From: Lewinellaceae bacterium
GTDB lineage: Bacteria > Bacteroidota > Bacteroidia > Chitinophagales > Saprospiraceae
Length of the DNA stretch: 64,000 bases
Reading direction: 5' to 3'
Assembly: GCA_020636135.1 (NCBI GenBank)
Contig: JACJYK010000001.1
Coordinates: forward strand, 2,094,501-2,158,500
Shown here: piece after piece, positions 25,440 to 35,100 of the stretch
Layout of the letters: the number at the start of each line of letters is the position of its first letter
How positions within the stretch are numbered: position 1 is the first letter of the stretch
Made by a program: the position numbers and the translations under genes
The notes under the pieces: model-generated
The model's database searches: none
Told to the model about the DNA's origin: nothing
The model's input: the letters and a program-made list of their open reading frames with translations, nothing else

Positions 25440-26866
25440 AATGGTTGATTTTTCTGGAAATGCAAAGCAAACCGGCTGCCTTGCCCCGGTATGCTTTCAA
25501 CTTGCACCGATCCGTGTAGCATCTGCATGACTTGCCTTACATAGTGCAGGCCCAATCCATAGCCTTTGACGTTATGGGTATTTCCATGGGGCACCCGGTA
25601 AAACTTGTCAAAGATTCGATCCTGATCATCCGGATGGATCCCGATGCCCCTGTCCGCAATGGACCAGAGAATACCCGCTGCTGATTCTTTGATTTCAATG
25701 GTAAGTTCCGGGTTGGACTTGCTGTATTTCAATCCATTATCTACCAGATTATACAGGACGTTGGACAGGTGCATGCGGTCAGCCTGCACCGTATGTTCAC
25801 CGGAAGTATTCAGATTGATGGTAGCATGCAAATTATCGGTCTGGATCTTCAGGCTGTTGAGGATCTCGCGTGTAAGCTGCGACAAGTCGACAGGCTCCAG
25901 TTCAAATTTGATCTTATTGCCTTCGATCGAAGTCGTTCTTAAAACCTGATCGACCAGTAAGTGTAGCCGGGAGAGTTCTTTTTTAGACATGTCGAGGTAC
26001 TCAGCCGTTTTCGTAGGATCCTTCAGTACGTTAAAATTTTCCAGGGCTTCCAGGGCAACACTGACGGTGGCAATGGGCGTCTTGAGTTCATGAGTCATGT
26101 TACTCACAAAATTATCCTTCATTGCTGTCAATGCTTCCTGCCGCTTCAGTGACCGCCAACTCAGGATGAAGGCTCCGTAGATGCAAAACAGCAGTATAAA
26201 AGAGAATAGGCCCTGAGGCCAGATCTCCTGCGATATGGCCCAGAGCGTAGGCGTGAGGATCACGGCAAGGCGATTTCCACTGACCGGATCAAAGTAAGCC
26301 CGGGTCATCCAGGGATCAAAGGTTTCCGGCTGATTCTCGAAATGTTTGAACTGATAACTGATATTCGGGAAATTTTGAGTGGCATCCCGGTTAAAATGTC
26401 GTTCAATCATCTGAACCATCATGGTATCTACACCTTCCTTGCTGCCACCGGTGGCGCGTACGATGATTGTCGCCGCACTGAAGAGGTCCTTACCCGGTGG
26501 CCCATCAAAGAATTGCTTCTTCTCAAAACGCCAGCTCGAGTCTCTCTTGCCATCCTCCTGATGGACAATGAAAGTCTTGGGAGGCCTGGGCATCATCGCG
26601 TTCCGGACATAACGCATGGTATCCATTTCTATACGGATATTCAATAGCGAATCTCCTCCGATCGCCATAATCGAATCGTCACTTTTAAACCGCCAGCGCA
26701 AGAGGGAATCCTCAGCATTGCGTACAGCCTGGTTAAATACGAAATCACTGCGCTCATGCAGGTCAGCCCGAGCACGTAAATACGATTCCCGCAACCAAAA
26801 TGCTACAAAGACGGTCAGCAACACCGAACTGAAAAGCATGAAATAAAGTATCCACCTGGATTGCAT
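25436..26866 (-). CDS. Sensor histidine kinase with periplasmic domain
   Basis: 476 residues. Membrane helices at about 7-25 and 217-238 bracket a periplasmic domain of about 190 residues that I do not recognise. The cytoplasmic HisKA domain has His259 in MTHELKTPIATV. The HATPase domain has the N-box YNLVDNGLKYSK, then DRGIGI and GYGLGLHYV. It phosphorylates the overlapping OmpR-type regulator. The periplasmic placement suggests sensing of an envelope signal. It is divergent from the GLPGLI gene across 117 bases. Confidence 0.93.
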   Translation of the reverse strand: MQSRWILYFMLFSSVLLTVFVAFWLRESYLRARADLHERSDFVFNQAVRNAEDSLLRWRFKSDDSIMAIGGDSLLNIRIEMDTMRYVRNAMMPRPPKTFIVHQEDGKRDSSWRFEKKQFFDGPPGKDLFSAATIIVRATGGSKEGVDTMMVQMIERHFNRDATQNFPNISYQFKHFENQPETFDPWMTRAYFDPVSGNRLAVILTPTLWAISQEIWPQGLFSFILLFCIYGAFILSWRSLKRQEALTAMKDNFVSNMTHELKTPIATVSVALEALENFNVLKDPTKTAEYLDMSKKELSRLHLLVDQVLRTTSIEGNKIKFELEPVDLSQLTREILNSLKIQTDNLHATINLNTSGEHTVQADRMHLSNVLYNLVDNGLKYSKSNPELTIEIKESAAGILWSIADRGIGIHPDDQDRIFDKFYRVPHGNTHNVKGYGLGLHYVRQVMQMLHGSVQVESIPGQGSRFALHFQKNQPL

Positions 26867-26964
26867 ACGTCAAAAATACTCGCTTATTGACCGATACTTG
26901 CTTTTCATTAACCTTATTTAACCTAAGACTAAGATGGATTAACCAGATGTTCCAATGAACCCGC

Positions 26965-26972
26965 TAATTTTG
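26965..26972 (+). promoter_or_regulatory. Putative -7 box for GLPGLI gene
   Basis: TAATTTTG matches TAnnTTTG and lies 11 bases before the first ATG (26984), 17 before the second in-frame ATG (26990). Such a short leader agrees with little reliance on Shine-Dalgarno pairing. Confidence 0.45.
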
Positions 26973-26983
26973 ATGAAAATTCG

Positions 26984-27742
26984 ATGATAATGAAATATTT
27001 AGCTGGACTCATTACCGTATTATCCTTCGCACTTACACTTTCTGCACAGGATTCCGGTACCATTACCTACGCACAAACTGTGAAGCTTCAATTTAAGTTT
27101 GAAGGTGGGCCGCCGCCGCCCATGGTCAATGATATGCCTAAAGAGAACACGCTCCAGATGGTACTGGTACGCAAAGGCGATGAAGTGCTTTACCGCCTGA
27201 AGGATCAGGAAGAACCTGGAAAGGACATGAATTTTACTTCGGAAGAAGGGGGGCAGATCAACATCCGTATGGCACCTCCCCAGGATGTTCTCTATGAAAA
27301 CCTGGCAGACAACAGGTTTATTGAGCAAAAAGAGTTTCTGGGGAAAAAATTTCTCATTAAGGATGCGCTGCCTGAGTATGCCTGGAAGTTGACCGGAAAG
27401 TCAAAACAGATACTCGATTATCCTTGCCAGGAAGCCATCCTTCAGGATACATCCAAAAATGTGGTAGCCTGGTTTACTCCGATGATTCCGTGGCAACTGG
27501 GACCAGGGAAATATTCCGGTCTACCCGGGTTGATCCTGGAAGTTATACAGGATGACGGACAGAGGGTCCTTACAGCCACTTCTGTTGAATTGGCGGAGCC
27601 TTCTATTGCCATTGAGATCCCGGACAAAGGGAAGGAAGTAGGGCAGGCAGAGTTTGACAAGATCATGGAAGAAAAAATGAAAGAGATGGGAGGTCGCCCG
27701 GGCGCGGGAGGCCAAATCCACATGATTATCCGTCAGAATTAA
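26984..27742 (+). CDS. GLPGLI family secreted protein
   Basis: 252 residues (250 if the second ATG is used). Signal peptide 1-21 ending LSAQ. The family motif GLPGLI is present as KYSGLPGLILEV near residue 183, preceded by the typical ACVWFTP-like segment (here VVAWFTPMIPWQLGPGKY). A Pro-rich GGPPPPM segment lies near residue 44. GLPGLI proteins are Bacteroidota-specific, periplasmic or surface, and of unknown function. They are often found beside TonB-type receptors, as here (the barrel gene starts 43 bases downstream). Possibly controlled by the divergent two-component system. Confidence 0.92.
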   Translation: MIMKYLAGLITVLSFALTLSAQDSGTITYAQTVKLQFKFEGGPPPPMVNDMPKENTLQMVLVRKGDEVLYRLKDQEEPGKDMNFTSEEGGQINIRMAPPQDVLYENLADNRFIEQKEFLGKKFLIKDALPEYAWKLTGKSKQILDYPCQEAILQDTSKNVVAWFTPMIPWQLGPGKYSGLPGLILEVIQDDGQRVLTATSVELAEPSIAIEIPDKGKEVGQAEFDKIMEEKMKEMGGRPGAGGQIHMIIRQN

Positions 27743-27785
27743 TTTTTCTTCCGCGTATTTATCCTCATCAATTAAATCATCTGTT

Positions 27786-30548
27786 ATGAAAAGCGTCATT
27801 ACTCTTTTCCTGCTTGGTATTGGTATCATTTCCTGGAGTCAAAACAGTCAGATCCAGGGGAAGATCCAGGATGCGGAAGGGACTGGCTTGCCGAGTGCCA
27901 CGGTCGTGTTATTGCAACCAGCAGACTCGGTCATGAAGTATTTTGCCATAACGGATGACCAGGGAGGATACAACATAAGGAATGTCCGGCCGTCCTCATA
28001 CCTGTTGCAGATCAGTTTCATGGGGTATCAAACCTATTATCAATCGGTAGATGTTACGCCCGATCCGGTTAATCTGGGAACGATAATCCTGGAAACGGAA
28101 CAACAGTTGCTGGATGAAGTAGTGATCAGCGAGGACCGCGTTCCTATCCGGATTAAGAAAGATACCATCGAATACGATGCCGGAGCATTTCAAACCCAGC
28201 CCAATGCCGCCGTGGAAGAATTGCTGAAGCGATTGCCGGGCGTTGAGGTCGAGTCGGATGGGAATATCAAAGCACAAGGAAAAGATGTTCAGCAGATATT
28301 GGTAGATGGCAAAGAGTTTTTCGGTAAGGATCCAAAAATTGCCACGAAAAACCTGCCTGCCGATGCGGTAAAGAATGTGCAGGTATTTGATAAGAAATCA
28401 GACCTGGCAGAGTTTACCGGAGTGGACGATGGCGTGCGGGATAAGACCATCAATCTCGAGCTTAAAGACTCCCATAAATCAGGGTTGTTCGGCAACGTTA
28501 CCGCCGGATACGGGGACCAGGGTCGCTACCTTGGTAAATTGAACCTGAACAACTTTACCAAGAAAACCCGGGCTTCATTCATCGGTTCCCTGAACAACAT
28601 CAATCAGGAAACCTTCTCCATCATGGATTATTTCTCACTTACCGGTGGGCTGGGCGGTGGATTCGGTGGCGGCGGCCGCGTAAGGTTGGAGATCAATACA
28701 GATGACGGTGCATTCCCTGGAGGAGTCCAGAGCGGAATTAATACCCTATACAGCTCAGGACTCAATCTCAGTCATGACTTCTCCAAGAATACGTCGATTA
28801 CCGGGAGTTATTTTTTCAATGGAATCCGTAATGACCTGTATCAGACGGTCAATGAACAACAGTTTTTGCCGACAGGAAATCTATTTTCAGACGACCTGAC
28901 GGATCGTTTGCAAAAACGGTACGATCACCGGGTGAACCTGCAGTTTAAAAGTAATCTGGATTCGCTGCAACAAATTCGCTTGAATTCCAAGGTTGGATTC
29001 AACACATTTAACCAGAATGCACAAAGCAGTAGCTTGAATTCCAATGCCTTAGGTGCATTACTGAATAGCAGTGCCCAAAATTATCAGGTGGATGGCAACC
29101 GGACGAGCTGGTCGGTCGAGGGGGCCTATCGCAGAAAACTCGGCAAACCGGGTCGTTTTGTGGCCTTGTCCGGGAATATTGGACAAAACGACCAGGATCA
29201 GCAAGCATACATCGATGCGCTCAACCTGTATTATTCCGGAGGCCAGGAATCCCTCATGGATACACTAAACCAGGAACAAAATCAGAATCAACAGGAGCTC
29301 AACTACCAGGCTCAAATAAATTATACGGAGCCATTGGGTAAGAACAATCTCCTGGAATGGACCCTGCAGCGTGGTAAAGATGACCGTGATATCGATCAGA
29401 AAGTCTGGGACTTGCTTACGATATTTCCAGAGCGTTTGCTCAATGATGATCTGACTCAGGCTTACCAGCAGGCATTTACCCGCACCTCGACCGGATTAAG
29501 ATGGCAATATGCCAATAAGAAGGCACGGACCAGCGTGGGTGTAAAATGGCAACAATCGGATCTCCATGGTAAAAATGCGGAAACCGCTGCGCTGGATAAA
29601 CGCTTCAGGAACATTCTGCCTTACGCCAGGTACACTTATGAATTTTCGAGTTCAACCAATCTGAACCTGGATTACTCTACGGGAATTCAGGAACCCTCCC
29701 TGCAGCAACTCCAGCCATTGGTCAATAACAACGACCCACTCAACATTTACATTGGTAATCCTGATCTGCAACCGGAATACAGGCACAATTTGTCTCTCCA
29801 TTTCTTCTCGTTCAATCAGTTTTCCGGGATAAACTTTTTCGCAAATCTGCAAAGCAGTTATGCGCTCCATAACATCGTGAATGCGAAAACCATTGATACA
29901 TTGTTCCGCCAGGTGTTGCAACCGATCAATACCGATCATGCCTGGCAACATATCGCCTCAATGAATTTTGGAGCGCCCCTGAATTTCATAAAATCACGAT
30001 TCAATATCTCAGCCAACTATGTATTGGATCAATACGATAATTTCCTGAATAATCAGGTTAACAGCATCTCCTCATTTAACCAAAGTTACCGGTTACGTGT
30101 TGACAACCGGAATAAGGATAAAGTTGACATTGGCGTCGGAGCCAGTGTAGCCTGGCAACATGTACAGAATTCTATTGAGACGGGGACGACCTCACAATAC
30201 AACCGGCAGTCCCTCTTTTTGGAAACCAGTCTGAACGCCATTAAAAACTGGATCATCAGCCAATCGTTCAATTACGCCAGTTATCAGGGTGCCGCCGGTG
30301 TGGCGTCTCAAAAATTACCTCTCTGGGATGCTTCGATTTCAACTTTTGTTTGGAATAAGAAGCTGCAACTCAAGTTTCAGGTGGTTGATATCCTGAACAG
30401 AAATCGCGGCATCAGTCAAAACGTTGACCTCAATAGTATTCAATTTATTCAGTACCGGTCACTGGGGCGTTATTTCCTGATGTCGGTAACCTATTCCATA
30501 AAGAATTTTGGACCACCACCTATGCAGATAAAGATGGAGCGTTTCTGA
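27786..30548 (+). CDS. TonB-dependent-receptor-like outer-membrane barrel with carboxypeptidase-regulatory domain
   Basis: 920 residues. Signal peptide about 1-19 (ending SWSQ), then a CarboxypepD_reg-like beta-sandwich (20-105: IQGKIQDAEGTGLPSATVVLL...MGYQTYYQ), a plug-like domain (about 120-215, with ILVDGKEFFGKDPKIATKNLP), and a large beta-barrel of the OMP_b-brl_3 type to the end. A Gly-rich loop (GGLGGGFGGGGRV) sits near residue 290. These proteins resemble TonB receptors but often lack a classical TonB box. They are presumed transporters or surface assemblies of unknown substrate. The pairing with a GLPGLI gene upstream is a recurring arrangement in Bacteroidota. Confidence 0.9.
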   Translation: MKSVITLFLLGIGIISWSQNSQIQGKIQDAEGTGLPSATVVLLQPADSVMKYFAITDDQGGYNIRNVRPSSYLLQISFMGYQTYYQSVDVTPDPVNLGTIILETEQQLLDEVVISEDRVPIRIKKDTIEYDAGAFQTQPNAAVEELLKRLPGVEVESDGNIKAQGKDVQQILVDGKEFFGKDPKIATKNLPADAVKNVQVFDKKSDLAEFTGVDDGVRDKTINLELKDSHKSGLFGNVTAGYGDQGRYLGKLNLNNFTKKTRASFIGSLNNINQETFSIMDYFSLTGGLGGGFGGGGRVRLEINTDDGAFPGGVQSGINTLYSSGLNLSHDFSKNTSITGSYFFNGIRNDLYQTVNEQQFLPTGNLFSDDLTDRLQKRYDHRVNLQFKSNLDSLQQIRLNSKVGFNTFNQNAQSSSLNSNALGALLNSSAQNYQVDGNRTSWSVEGAYRRKLGKPGRFVALSGNIGQNDQDQQAYIDALNLYYSGGQESLMDTLNQEQNQNQQELNYQAQINYTEPLGKNNLLEWTLQRGKDDRDIDQKVWDLLTIFPERLLNDDLTQAYQQAFTRTSTGLRWQYANKKARTSVGVKWQQSDLHGKNAETAALDKRFRNILPYARYTYEFSSSTNLNLDYSTGIQEPSLQQLQPLVNNNDPLNIYIGNPDLQPEYRHNLSLHFFSFNQFSGINFFANLQSSYALHNIVNAKTIDTLFRQVLQPINTDHAWQHIASMNFGAPLNFIKSRFNISANYVLDQYDNFLNNQVNSISSFNQSYRLRVDNRNKDKVDIGVGASVAWQHVQNSIETGTTSQYNRQSLFLETSLNAIKNWIISQSFNYASYQGAAGVASQKLPLWDASISTFVWNKKLQLKFQVVDILNRNRGISQNVDLNSIQFIQYRSLGRYFLMSVTYSIKNFGPPPMQIKMERF

Positions 30549-30704
30549 TGAACCAGTAAACTATCCGGTTTGGTTGTCGGTTATGGAATGACCCGAAATC
30601 ATTTCAGTATTTGTGGAAGTTATAGCTATTAATGTGTTGAATATAAACATATTACCTATGGCGTGATCGTGGTGTTTTTTCTCGAAATCCTTTCCGGATC
30701 ATCA

Positions 30705-30735
30705 TTTGGCTTACTGCCGAACTGCCTTATATTTG
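30705..30735 (+). promoter_or_regulatory. Bacteroidota-type promoter for ABC-F gene
   Basis: TTTG at 30705-30708 and TATATTTG at 30728-30735, separated by 19 bases, fit the -33/-7 consensus exactly. The TTG start at 30755 lies 19 bases further on. This is the best promoter match in the window. Confidence 0.65.
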
Positions 30736-30754
30736 CGGTCTAAAGTTTACCGCG

Positions 30755-32614
30755 TTGATTTATTTGCAGGATTTAAGGGTCCAATATGGAGACCGGGTTC
30801 TTTTTTCAGACCTCGATTGCTCAATCGGCTTGAACGATAAAATTGGTCTGGTAGGGCAGAACGGTACCGGGAAAAGTACATTATTAAAGATCATTGCCGG
30901 TGAAATAGACCCACAGACAGGCCGGGTGGAAACACCAAAAAACATTCGTATCGGATACCTTAAGCAAATGCTGGACCCGAATACTTCCCAATGTGTTCTG
31001 GAGCAATGCCTGAGTGTGTTCCCCGAAATCGTCCAGGCCCGTAAAAAGGTACAATCCCATTCCAATGCCGAAGTGTGGACGGACGAGGACCATGATGCGC
31101 TTGAGATCTGGCATGACCGCGGTATGGAAAAAGAGGTAAAAGCCATCAAGCTGTTACGCGGATTGGGGTTCTCCCAGGATGACTTGTACAAACCGCTGTC
31201 GCAATTTTCCGGAGGCTGGCAGATGCGGGTCGAATTGGCTCGCCTGCTTCTGGAGGAGCCCGATGTATTACTCCTGGATGAGCCGACCAATCACCTTGAC
31301 ATTGAATCCATCATCTGGTTCGAATCTTACCTGAGGCAGTTTCCGGGTGGATTTATCCTGATTTCACACGATAAAGACTTTCTTCGCAATTCAATCTCCC
31401 GCACGCTTGAAATTGAAGGCGGGAAGATCGAAGACTACCGTGTTGGTTATGATCGCTACCTGGAAGAAAAGGTTCAACGCGCTGCCATCAAAGCAGCAGC
31501 CTACCAGAATCAGCAGAAATTCATCGCCGAGAAAGAAAAGGTCATCAATAAATTTCGGGCCAAAGCTTCCAAAGCCGCCATGGCTCAATCCATGATGAAA
31601 CAACTGGATCGTATCGAGCGCATTGAGCTTGATGAATACCAGGACCGCGCATTTACCTTGCGATTTGATCCAGCCCCAAGGGCAGGGGCCTGGGTACTGA
31701 AAGGAGAAGGCATCAATAAGTCCTATGGCGCCAAAGAAGTTCTGCGTTCGGTCGATGTCACCATTGAAAGGGGTGAGCGGGTTGCCTTTGTAGGTCAAAA
31801 TGGTCAGGGCAAGTCCACATTGGTTAAAATTCTGGTTAAGGCTATACCGGCATCTTCCGGCAAGGTGGAACATGGCTACCAGGTCGCTTTGGGTTATTAT
31901 GCCCAGGACCAGTCCGATGCACTGGATTCTTCACGGACATTGCTGCAGGCCATAGAGGATGCGGCGCCGGAAAGTAAGAGGACCCAACTTCGTTCCATTC
32001 TGGGAGCTTTCCTTTTTTCTGGTGAAGAAGCAGATAAAAAAGTATCCGTCCTGTCCGGGGGTGAGAGGGCCCGCCTGGCGCTGGCTTGCCTGTTGACGCA
32101 TCCGATCAATGTCCTGGTGCTTGACGAACCGACCAATCACCTGGATATGGCATCCAAGCAAGTCCTGAAAGAAGCTTTGCTTGCTTATGATGGAGCGTTG
32201 GTGGTGGTCAGTCACGACCGGGATTTCCTTCAGGGATTAACAAATAAAGTCATAGAATTCAGGGATCATCAGGTATTTGAATACCTGGGTGATATCAATT
32301 ATTTCCTGGAAAAACGCAATGCCCAGGATTTGCGGGAGGTAAGCCGGGGACCTCAGGGAGAACAGGTCGCTCTGAAACCGAAGCTCGATTATGAACAACG
32401 CAAGAAACTTAACCGGCAACTGACCTACCTGGAGCGGGACATTGAAAAACTGGAGGAGAAAATCCAGCAGATCGAGATGGATCGTGCGGAAGTTTCATTC
32501 TATGAAAGTCCGGGACATAAAACCAAGTTGGAAGAGCTGGAGGTCCATAAAGCTCAATTGAAGCAGAAGTGGGAAGAATGGGAGGCTATATCCAAAGAAC
32601 TGGATGAAGGGTAA
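30755..32614 (+). CDS. ABC-F family ATPase
   Basis: 619 residues with a TTG start at 30755. The start is supported because the first strand (IYLQDLRVQYGDRVLF) is complete only with it and a good promoter lies just upstream. There are two ABC domains without membrane segments: Walker A GQNGTGKST (about 35) and GQNGQGKST (about 350), signatures FSGGWQ and LSGGE, and Walker B LLLDEPTNHLD and LVLDEPTNHLD. They are joined by the family's charged inter-domain linker (about 230-300). A C-terminal coiled coil fills about 545-615, as in Uup. ABC-F proteins act on ribosomes or DNA-repair intermediates; the coiled coil suggests a Uup-like member, but antibiotic protection cannot be excluded. Confidence 0.92.
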   Translation: MIYLQDLRVQYGDRVLFSDLDCSIGLNDKIGLVGQNGTGKSTLLKIIAGEIDPQTGRVETPKNIRIGYLKQMLDPNTSQCVLEQCLSVFPEIVQARKKVQSHSNAEVWTDEDHDALEIWHDRGMEKEVKAIKLLRGLGFSQDDLYKPLSQFSGGWQMRVELARLLLEEPDVLLLDEPTNHLDIESIIWFESYLRQFPGGFILISHDKDFLRNSISRTLEIEGGKIEDYRVGYDRYLEEKVQRAAIKAAAYQNQQKFIAEKEKVINKFRAKASKAAMAQSMMKQLDRIERIELDEYQDRAFTLRFDPAPRAGAWVLKGEGINKSYGAKEVLRSVDVTIERGERVAFVGQNGQGKSTLVKILVKAIPASSGKVEHGYQVALGYYAQDQSDALDSSRTLLQAIEDAAPESKRTQLRSILGAFLFSGEEADKKVSVLSGGERARLALACLLTHPINVLVLDEPTNHLDMASKQVLKEALLAYDGALVVVSHDRDFLQGLTNKVIEFRDHQVFEYLGDINYFLEKRNAQDLREVSRGPQGEQVALKPKLDYEQRKKLNRQLTYLERDIEKLEEKIQQIEMDRAEVSFYESPGHKTKLEELEVHKAQLKQKWEEWEAISKELDEG

Positions 32615-32685
32615 TGGCCACTCTGGCCAGATCATATATGACAAAGTTGTGACAATTCACAGGTATCAGGTTTGGATCATTCTGT

Positions 32686-32693
32686 TATTTTTG
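32686..32693 (+). promoter_or_regulatory. Putative -7 box for TolB-like lipoprotein gene
   Basis: TATTTTTG matches TAnnTTTG, 23 bases before the ATG at 32717. No -33 box at standard spacing was found. Confidence 0.4.
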
Positions 32694-32716
32694 TGGCCAC
32701 TTAAAGAGAGGCTTCC

Positions 32717-33841
32717 ATGAAAATTAATGTACTTGGTATCGGACTTTTGATCGTTGTGTCAATGGTCTATTGTACCAATCAACCCACTGAGACGACGTCT
32801 GAAACCCCGGATACGGAAACGATGGCTAGTGATAGTCTGATCAAGCCGGGAGAAGAACAATTTTTCCAGTCTTTGCGCCAGCTTTCATTTGGAGGGGATA
32901 ATGCCGAAGCATATTGGAGCTTTGATGACAAAAGATTGGTCATGCAAGTTACCAATCCCAAATGGAATGTCTCTTGCGACCAGATTTATTACATGGATGT
33001 TGCCGGTGAAAAAGCACCCGGATTTATGCCCGAGCTGGTAAGCACCGGAAAGGGCCGAACCACCTGTTCGTATTTCCTGCCGGGAGATTCAACCATCATT
33101 TACGCTTCGACTCACCTTGCTGCAGATACGTGTCCTCCCACACCTGCGCACCGTTCTGATGGCAAGTATGTATGGCCTATCTATGCTTCATTCGACATCT
33201 TCAAAGCCGATCTTCATGGCAATATTCTGGCTCAAATGACCAATACGCCCGGCTATGACGCAGAAGCGACCGTCTCTCCAAAAGGGGATAAAATTGTATT
33301 TACCTCCCTTCGCAACGGCGATCTGGATCTGTACACCATGAACATTGATGGCAGTGATGTAAAGCAAATAACGAATGAGCTGGGATACGACGGTGGAGCA
33401 TTCTTCTCACCAGGCGGAACGCAGCTTATTTTCCGTGCTTCACGGCCAAAAACAGATGAAGCTATTAAGGAATATAAAGATCTTTTGAAAGAAGGATTGG
33501 TTACACCTACCGAAATGGAGTTGTTCATCTGCGATGCGGATGGCACCAACCTCCGGCAGATAACCTCACTGGGTAAAGCAAACTGGTGCCCTTACTTTCA
33601 TCCTTCCGGCAAGAAAGTCATCTTTGCATCCAATTATGCCACGGAACGCGGTTTTCCATTTAATCTTTATATGATCAATCTCGATGGCACCGGCTTGACC
33701 AAGGTGACTGCGGATGGTACTTTTGATGCTTTTCCTGTTTTCTCCAATGATGGAAAATATCTTGTATTTTCATCCAACCGCAATAACGGAGGAACGCGTG
33801 ATACCAATTTGTTTTTAGCGGAATGGAACCCGAACCAGTAA
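32717..33841 (+). CDS. TolB-like WD40/PD40 beta-propeller lipoprotein
   Basis: 374 residues. The N-terminus is a lipoprotein-type signal with Cys19 (SMVYC), followed by a Thr/Glu-rich tether. Residues about 60-370 contain repeated PD40 propeller blades, seen as DAEATVSPKGDKIVFTS, DGGAFFSPGGTQLIFRA, CPYFHPSGKKVIFAS and DAFPVFSNDGKYLVFSS. This is the WD40-like propeller of TolB-type and peptidase-associated proteins, but there is no peptidase domain, so it probably binds a partner or polymer in the periplasm. The 3' end overlaps the start of a 53-residue membrane protein gene by 19 bases. Confidence 0.88.
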   Translation: MKINVLGIGLLIVVSMVYCTNQPTETTSETPDTETMASDSLIKPGEEQFFQSLRQLSFGGDNAEAYWSFDDKRLVMQVTNPKWNVSCDQIYYMDVAGEKAPGFMPELVSTGKGRTTCSYFLPGDSTIIYASTHLAADTCPPTPAHRSDGKYVWPIYASFDIFKADLHGNILAQMTNTPGYDAEATVSPKGDKIVFTSLRNGDLDLYTMNIDGSDVKQITNELGYDGGAFFSPGGTQLIFRASRPKTDEAIKEYKDLLKEGLVTPTEMELFICDADGTNLRQITSLGKANWCPYFHPSGKKVIFASNYATERGFPFNLYMINLDGTGLTKVTADGTFDAFPVFSNDGKYLVFSSNRNNGGTRDTNLFLAEWNPNQ

Positions 33842-33984
33842 AAGAACACTCCGGTCGTCCGGCCTGGATGCGCTGGCTTAAACGCATGGGCGTAGCAGGA
33901 TTCCTTTTTTTTCTGGTAAAAGGACTGGTCTGGCTGGCTGTTTTTTACGGTCTGACCAAATACATCGGCTGTGAAGCGCCTTGA
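33823..33984 (+). CDS. Small single-pass membrane protein (53 residues)
   Basis: ATG at 33823 to TGA at 33982-33984, overlapping the end of the propeller lipoprotein gene by 19 bases in another frame. The product has a basic, Trp-containing N-terminus (WMRWLKR near 15-21), one hydrophobic helix at about 22-43 and ends in CEAP. The charge bias (positive before the helix) suggests an N-in orientation. The clean overlap, ATG start and coherent membrane segment argue for a real gene. I do not recognise a family. Confidence 0.6.
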   Translation: MEPEPVKEHSGRPAWMRWLKRMGVAGFLFFLVKGLVWLAVFYGLTKYIGCEAP

Positions 33985-34064
33985 GGGATACCAATTAAAG
34001 GGATTTCGACGGTAACCTCTAAAATTGCTATATTTAGTACAGGTCTACCAAAACACCGCTAAAA

Positions 34065-35063
34065 TTGGCAAATCAGCTTCATCATTACCTGCTGAATCAG
34101 ATTGTTTCGCAGTATTCCCGGCGGTCTGAGGCCGTGAACGAATTGAGTGAAATCCTTCACCTCACACCCGATGCGATCTATCGACGTCTGAGAGGAGAAT
34201 CCATTTTGAATGCCGAAGAGGTAGAACGTTTAGCCCACCATTATCAGATCTCCCTGGATGCATTACTGGGAACGGATGCCCGGCATGTCACCTTTGATTT
34301 CTTGCCCGGCGCTGAGGAAGTTGTTACCGTAGAGCATTTTATGGAGTCTGTACATTCCCTCTTACTGGATATGCAGAAGTGCTCACAGGTGAAGTTGTAT
34401 TCCATCAGTGCCAATATGCACTTGTTTTACTACGTCTTTGCTCCTAAGCTTTTTAAGTTCAAACTCTTTGTATGGGGAAATACCATCTGGAACATCCCTG
34501 CATTGCGGATGGAACGATACAGCGAACAGATATTTCCTTCATTTATTGATGGCTTGATCCAGCGTATCCGCCAGGATTTTATTGCTTACCACACCATAGA
34601 ATTGTGGAGTATGAGTATGGTTGATGATACGTTAAACCAACTGGCTTATTTCACCTATTCCGGACGGTTCGAGAGTCCCCGGATTGTAGAAAGTTTATAC
34701 GATGAACTGATCGACCTGATCCGGCTACTTCAGAGCTTTGCAGCCCATGGCTGTAAATTCAACCGGCCGGAGGTTCCCCAGGGACTGTTTGACTTGTACC
34801 ATAATGAAGTGATTCATGCCTCACAGACCTTTTATGTATCATCCGTGGAAAAGGATTTGGTGATCATGCCATTTGCCACTCCAAGCTTTGTTATTACACA
34901 AAATCAACAGACATGCGAGCACCTGGCAGCATGGTTCGATCAGATTATCCGTAAGTCCAGCCCGATCAGTACGGCCAATGAGAAGAATCGAAATTTCTTT
35001 TTCAATCAGATTCTGCAAAATATCAACTTTAGCCGGCAACGGCTCGAGCATCTCCTTGAATAG
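34065..35063 (+). CDS. HTH-domain transcriptional regulator, unknown family
   Basis: 332 residues with a TTG start at 34065; no ATG occurs before the HTH, so the TTG is the most economical choice. Residues about 10-65 form a Cro/C1-like helix-turn-helix (VNELSEILHLTPDAIYRRLRGES, then AEEVERLAHHYQISLDALLG). The remaining 260 residues are mostly helical, with several aromatic clusters (FYYVFAPKLFKFKLFVWGN), and resemble no domain I can name. It is a cytoplasmic regulator by appearance. It is upstream of, and co-directional with, purM (37 bases), but a regulatory link is not shown. Confidence 0.75.
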   Translation: MANQLHHYLLNQIVSQYSRRSEAVNELSEILHLTPDAIYRRLRGESILNAEEVERLAHHYQISLDALLGTDARHVTFDFLPGAEEVVTVEHFMESVHSLLLDMQKCSQVKLYSISANMHLFYYVFAPKLFKFKLFVWGNTIWNIPALRMERYSEQIFPSFIDGLIQRIRQDFIAYHTIELWSMSMVDDTLNQLAYFTYSGRFESPRIVESLYDELIDLIRLLQSFAAHGCKFNRPEVPQGLFDLYHNEVIHASQTFYVSSVEKDLVIMPFATPSFVITQNQQTCEHLAAWFDQIIRKSSPISTANEKNRNFFFNQILQNINFSRQRLEHLLE

Positions 35064-35100
35064 TGGTATTTTGGCGCGTCATTAATTCTGCGCCAGATCC

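Noticed and set aside
32615..32640. TGGCCA...TGGCCA inverted repeat after the ABC-F gene as a terminator
   Set aside because: The stem is only six bases with a 3-base loop and no T-run follows.
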